A stretch of DNA of 7,632 nucleotides, taken from Alphaproteobacteria bacterium (GTDB lineage Bacteria > Pseudomonadota > Alphaproteobacteria > RF32 > CAG-239). The number at the start of each line of letters is the position of its first letter. The first letter of the stretch is position 1. Shown here one piece after another: positions 5,361 to 7,632 of the stretch. The translations under genes were made by a program, and so were the position numbers. The notes beneath the pieces are model-generated. The model was not told where the DNA came from. It ran no database searches and worked only from the letters and a program-made list of their open reading frames with translations. The stretch lies in contig JAGCTK010000088.1 in the NCBI GenBank assembly GCA_017963715.1, forward strand, positions 1-7,632. Reading direction: 5' to 3'.

Positions 5361-6635
5361 CTAAAAACGGAAGAAATATGGGGTTTCGAGAGGTTGCGGC
5401 GCCAATTTTTGATAAACAACGGCCGCATCTTTGCCGAAAATTTCGGGCATCTGAGCGGGTGTCATCTGATTTTGATAAGTTTCCGGCTCAAATTTTTGCG
5501 AAGCAGCGTCAACGGTGCGCAAACCATTTTGTGTGACTTCAACAATATCTAAACGGTGCATATTGGTGCCGTCGGGATTGATTTTGAACATGCCGTTGAT
5601 GCCGATATAACCGTCGGTACTCGTGATATATTCATTAAGATGTCTGACATCTTTCGTACTCAAAACGGAGGCAAGCGCCACCGCATCATAAGCATAGGCA
5701 TACAAACTGCTCGGTATGCTGCCGAATAAATCTTTGTATTTTGCGTTGAAATAATCGGCGTGGACACGGGATATTGTCGGATAAACGGCGTGATACAACG
5801 TTGTTTCCTTGGTCAAATTTGTGTTTTCCCAAACGGATGTGCCGATAAACAATACATGCGGATATGACACGTCATAATAGCCGAATGTTCCCGAAATGGC
5901 TTTGAGACGATTGCCCGTTTCGGCAATCAAAACCGTATCAAAATCACGCGTTGCGATCATTTGCTCAACAAATTCCGAAAATTCAAGCGTTGACGGGTCG
6001 TAAAAACCGATTTTTTTAACGCTTGCACCGCTTGCTTGTGCAGCATCAAAGGCAGATTTGGCAATATTGAGGCCGGATGCGGAATCGGGAAGTGCCAATG
6101 CCAAATTGAGGTGTCCTTTTTTGGCAGCATAGGCAACAATGCGGCGAACCTGCTCATCAGACAAAAGGCCTAATGTGTAAATACCGTTGCCGAGCACTTG
6201 CGGCGAGGTTGAAAACGAAATAACCGGCACATTTTCGCGCTTGGCAAGCGGCGAAACGGCAGACACCTCTTCGGATGTTAATGGCCCCAAAATCATTTGT
6301 GCCTGATTGGAAACAGCCTCATGAAAAGCCTCGCTTGCGCCTTTTGGTGTGCTGCCGGTATCGTAATAACGAATTTCAAGATTTTGGGCGGCAACATCCT
6401 CCAATGCCATCATAGCCGCATTTTGCAAACCTTGGCCGTAGGTTGAGGCTTTGCCGGACAACGGAAGCAACATTGCCACCTTAAAAGAATCGCGTTTTAA
6501 TTCTTCGGAGGGAATCGAAAATTGCGACATGTCAACAACATCAATCCGTTGTTGCGGTTGGGGCGCGAAAACATGCGAACAACCGAATAAAATCAAGACC
6601 ATAAAACAGAGAGTTATTTTTTTTAACACTTGCAA
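5361..6635 (-). CDS. LpoA-like penicillin-binding protein activator lipoprotein (periplasmic-binding fold)
   Basis: The protein begins with a lipoprotein signal: KK, a hydrophobic core and the lipobox LFGC with the lipidated Cys at 19. A linker follows, then a type 1 periplasmic-binding-protein fold from about residue 50 to 370 (FKVAMLLPLSGKASTYGQGLQNAAMMAL, MILGPLTSEEVSAVSPLA, VPVISFSTSP, YAYAYDAVALASVL, GMFKINPDGTNMHRLDIVEV). In gammaproteobacteria LpoA activates the peptidoglycan synthase PBP1A from the outer membrane. This 424-residue protein has only the binding fold and no N-terminal helical-repeat domain, so that role is inferred. Divergence from rsmI-yraN is the family's usual context and favours this call over an amino-acid transporter component. 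Start choice: the longest form uses TTG (6633-6635), with AAGGA only 3 nt away. GTG at 6627-6629 is 9 nt from AAGGA and looks better; the mature lipoprotein is the same either way. TAG stop at 5361. Confidence 0.82.
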   Translation of the reverse strand: MQVLKKITLCFMVLILFGCSHVFAPQPQQRIDVVDMSQFSIPSEELKRDSFKVAMLLPLSGKASTYGQGLQNAAMMALEDVAAQNLEIRYYDTGSTPKGASEAFHEAVSNQAQMILGPLTSEEVSAVSPLAKRENVPVISFSTSPQVLGNGIYTLGLLSDEQVRRIVAYAAKKGHLNLALALPDSASGLNIAKSAFDAAQASGASVKKIGFYDPSTLEFSEFVEQMIATRDFDTVLIAETGNRLKAISGTFGYYDVSYPHVLFIGTSVWENTNLTKETTLYHAVYPTISRVHADYFNAKYKDLFGSIPSSLYAYAYDAVALASVLSTKDVRHLNEYITSTDGYIGINGMFKINPDGTNMHRLDIVEVTQNGLRTVDAASQKFEPETYQNQMTPAQMPEIFGKDAAVVYQKLAPQPLETPYFFRF

Positions 6636-6641
6636 TTTTCC

Positions 6642-6671
6642 TTTAAATGAAACAATATGCCTTTATATAAT
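6642..6671 (+). promoter_or_regulatory. Candidate promoter for rsmI with consensus -10
   Basis: A perfect TATAAT lies at 6666-6671. TTTAAA (6642-6647) sits 18 nt upstream as a poor -35. Transcription would begin near 6678. That is downstream of the ATG at 6657 and upstream of the ATG at 6702, which supports the latter as the rsmI start. Confidence 0.5.
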
Positions 6672-6692
6672 TTAAAAAAAACCAAAAGTAAA
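6664..6692 (-). promoter_or_regulatory. Candidate promoter for the LpoA-like lipoprotein gene
   Basis: On the minus strand, TTTACT (6687-6692) and TATATA (6664-6669) are separated by 17 nt. The -10 overlaps the opposite-strand TATAAT used by rsmI, so the two divergent promoters would share the same few base pairs. The leader to the lipoprotein start would be roughly 20-30 nt. Confidence 0.38.
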
Positions 6693-6695
6693 GAG
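6691..6695 (+). promoter_or_regulatory. Ribosome binding site that sets the rsmI start
   Basis: AAGAG lies 6 nt before ATG 6702. The alternative ATG at 6657 has no such site, and the residues it would add (MPLYNLKKTKSKELS) do not resemble RsmI. Confidence 0.6.
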
Positions 6696-6701
6696 TTATC
6701 C

Positions 6702-7532
6702 ATGCTCAAAAGCGGACTTTATATCGTGGCAACACCGATCGGCAATTTGGAAGATATAACCTTGCGTGCCCGTAAAGTGTTGGAGTTGGCTGATATCATC
6801 GCGTGCGAGGATACGCGTGTGGCCAAAAAATTGTTGACACTGCTTGGTATCAAAACCGATAAAAAATTTGTGTGTTATGAAGACCATCGTGAAAATGCGG
6901 TGGCACAGGAAATTGTTTCGATGATAGAGGATAATCATGCCGTTGCCTTAATCAGTGACGCGGGTTGTCCGCTGATTTCGGATCCGGGGTATCGGTTGGT
7001 GAGATTGTGCCGCGAAAAAGATATTTATTTGACGGTGATACCGGGCGCGTCTGCGGTTATTTCGGGCTTGCAGATGTCGGGTCTGCCGACAAACAGATTT
7101 ATGTTTGCGGGGTTTATACCAAACAAAGTGCAGGGGCGCGAAAAACTGTTTGCGGAACTTAAAAACATCAATACAACGCTGGTGTTTTATGAAACCGCTC
7201 CCAGATTGCCGGATACCTTAAAATCAATGCAAAAGATTTTTGAAAAACGCGAGATTTGTGTCGCGCGCGAATTGACCAAAATGTATGAAGAATGCTTGAA
7301 CGGGCAGGCCGCCGAACTGATTGAACGATTGGAAAAAAATCCGGTCAAAGGCGAAATTGTGATCATTGTTTCGCCGCCGCTTGAAAATGAAGAAGCTGTT
7401 GATGTTGAAGCAGAACTGAAAAAACGTTTGCCTTTGATGAGTGTGAAAGATGCCGCTAAAGAAGTGGCCGCACTCGGCGGCTTGAAAAAAAACGAAGTTT
7501 ATGAAACGGCGTTAAGGCTGAAAAATGAATAA
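6702..7532 (+). CDS. rsmI: 16S rRNA (cytidine(1402)-2'-O)-methyltransferase RsmI
   Basis: RsmI uses S-adenosylmethionine to 2'-O-methylate C1402 in the decoding centre of 16S rRNA. From ATG 6702 the protein has 276 residues, near the E. coli length. Motifs of the tetrapyrrole-methylase-like fold appear in order: LYIVATPIGNLEDIT (6-20), CEDTR (35-39), ALISDAGCPLISDPGYRLV (82-100), VIPGASA (112-118), GLPTNRFMFAGFIP (127-140), LVFYETAPRL (160-169), VARELTKMYEE (187-197) and KGEIVIIV (216-223). A small C-terminal helical domain ends with GGLKKNEVYETAL. An in-frame ATG at 6657 would add 15 residues but lacks a ribosome site and lies upstream of the predicted transcription start. The 3' end overlaps yraN by 8 bp, suggesting translational coupling. 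Confidence 0.96.
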   Translation: MLKSGLYIVATPIGNLEDITLRARKVLELADIIACEDTRVAKKLLTLLGIKTDKKFVCYEDHRENAVAQEIVSMIEDNHAVALISDAGCPLISDPGYRLVRLCREKDIYLTVIPGASAVISGLQMSGLPTNRFMFAGFIPNKVQGREKLFAELKNINTTLVFYETAPRLPDTLKSMQKIFEKREICVARELTKMYEECLNGQAAELIERLEKNPVKGEIVIIVSPPLENEEAVDVEAELKKRLPLMSVKDAAKEVAALGGLKKNEVYETALRLKNE

Positions 7533-7632
7533 CAAAACCACAGGCTCGATCGGTGAATTTTTGGCACGCAGTTTTTTGCGGCTCAAAGGTTATCGAATTG
7601 TCGAAAAAAATTATGTGACGGGCCGTGGGGTC
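7525..7632 (+). CDS. yraN: YraN family (UPF0102) nuclease-like protein, 5' part only
   Basis: Thirty-six codons are visible before the window edge: MNNKTTGSIGEFLARSFLRL, then KGYRIVEKNYVTGRGV. The pattern G-x-x-x-E-x-x-A-x-x-x-L-x-x-x-GY-x-I-x-x-x-N-Y is the N-terminal signature of YraN. The GEIDLI motif with the nuclease-fold acidic residue should lie just beyond the edge. The molecular role of the family is not established; a restriction-endonuclease-like fold is known. The ATG lies inside the end of rsmI, and TAAGG (7513-7517) is 7 nt upstream. Position directly after rsmI is the usual context. Confidence 0.85.
   Translation, partial: MNNKTTGSIGEFLARSFLRLKGYRIVEKNYVTGRGV

Noticed and set aside
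6657..6701. Longer rsmI starting at ATG 6657
   Set aside because: The added 15 residues do not match the family, no ribosome site is present, and the consensus -10 at 6666-6671 lies inside this segment.

Overview
This window most likely comes from an alphaproteobacterium with a moderately AT-rich, rather compact genome. The evidence is gene content and order. ihfB, a LapA-domain gene and accD lie together, as in the alphaproteobacterial ihfB-lapA-trpFBA-accD-folC neighbourhood. A penicillin-binding-protein-activator lipoprotein gene diverges from rsmI-yraN. A multi-PAS protein resembles the alphaproteobacterial PAS/pseudo-kinase family that includes DivL. Species cannot be named from the sequence; a host-associated or gut lineage is only a guess.

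Layout. 1-61: two near-identical and one degenerate copy of a short GC-rich repeat. 92-1717 (-): membrane-anchored four-PAS protein that stops where a histidine-kinase module would normally follow. 1718-1815: divergent intergenic region with overlapping face-to-face promoter candidates. 1816-2472 (+): tsaB (tRNA t6A synthesis). 2551-4173 (+): a tight cluster of ihfB (nucleoid protein), a LapA-domain membrane protein and accD (acetyl-CoA carboxylase carboxyltransferase beta). 4159-5268 (-): ychF, converging on accD with a 15-bp tail-to-tail overlap and carrying its own promoter candidate. 5361-6635 (-): LpoA-like lipoprotein. 6636-6701: second divergent promoter region. 6702-7532 (+): rsmI (16S rRNA 2'-O-methyltransferase). 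7525 to the edge (+): start of yraN, overlapping rsmI by 8 bp.

The main finding is in accD. The complete protein is split over two reading frames. The start, at 3284, encodes the AccD N-terminus and the first Cys-x-x-Cys pair of the zinc ribbon. The rest, with the second Cys-x-x-Cys and the whole carboxyltransferase domain, lies in the -1 frame. The switch point is a run of six A (3403-3409, A_AAA_AAT in the first frame), followed after 7 nt by a potential 8-bp stem with a 5-nt loop. Shifting -1 there restores E. coli zinc-ribbon spacing exactly. The sequence therefore fits programmed -1 frameshifting or polymerase slippage, but also a recent one-base deletion or a homopolymer sequencing error. 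Secondary points are the kinase-less PAS protein and the absence of trpFBA between lapA and accD.

The genes are mostly housekeeping: tRNA and rRNA modification and ribosome-associated ATPase (tsaB, rsmI, ychF), nucleoid structure (ihfB), fatty acid synthesis (accD) and envelope (lapA-like, lpoA-like). No mobile element, RNA gene or CRISPR array was seen.
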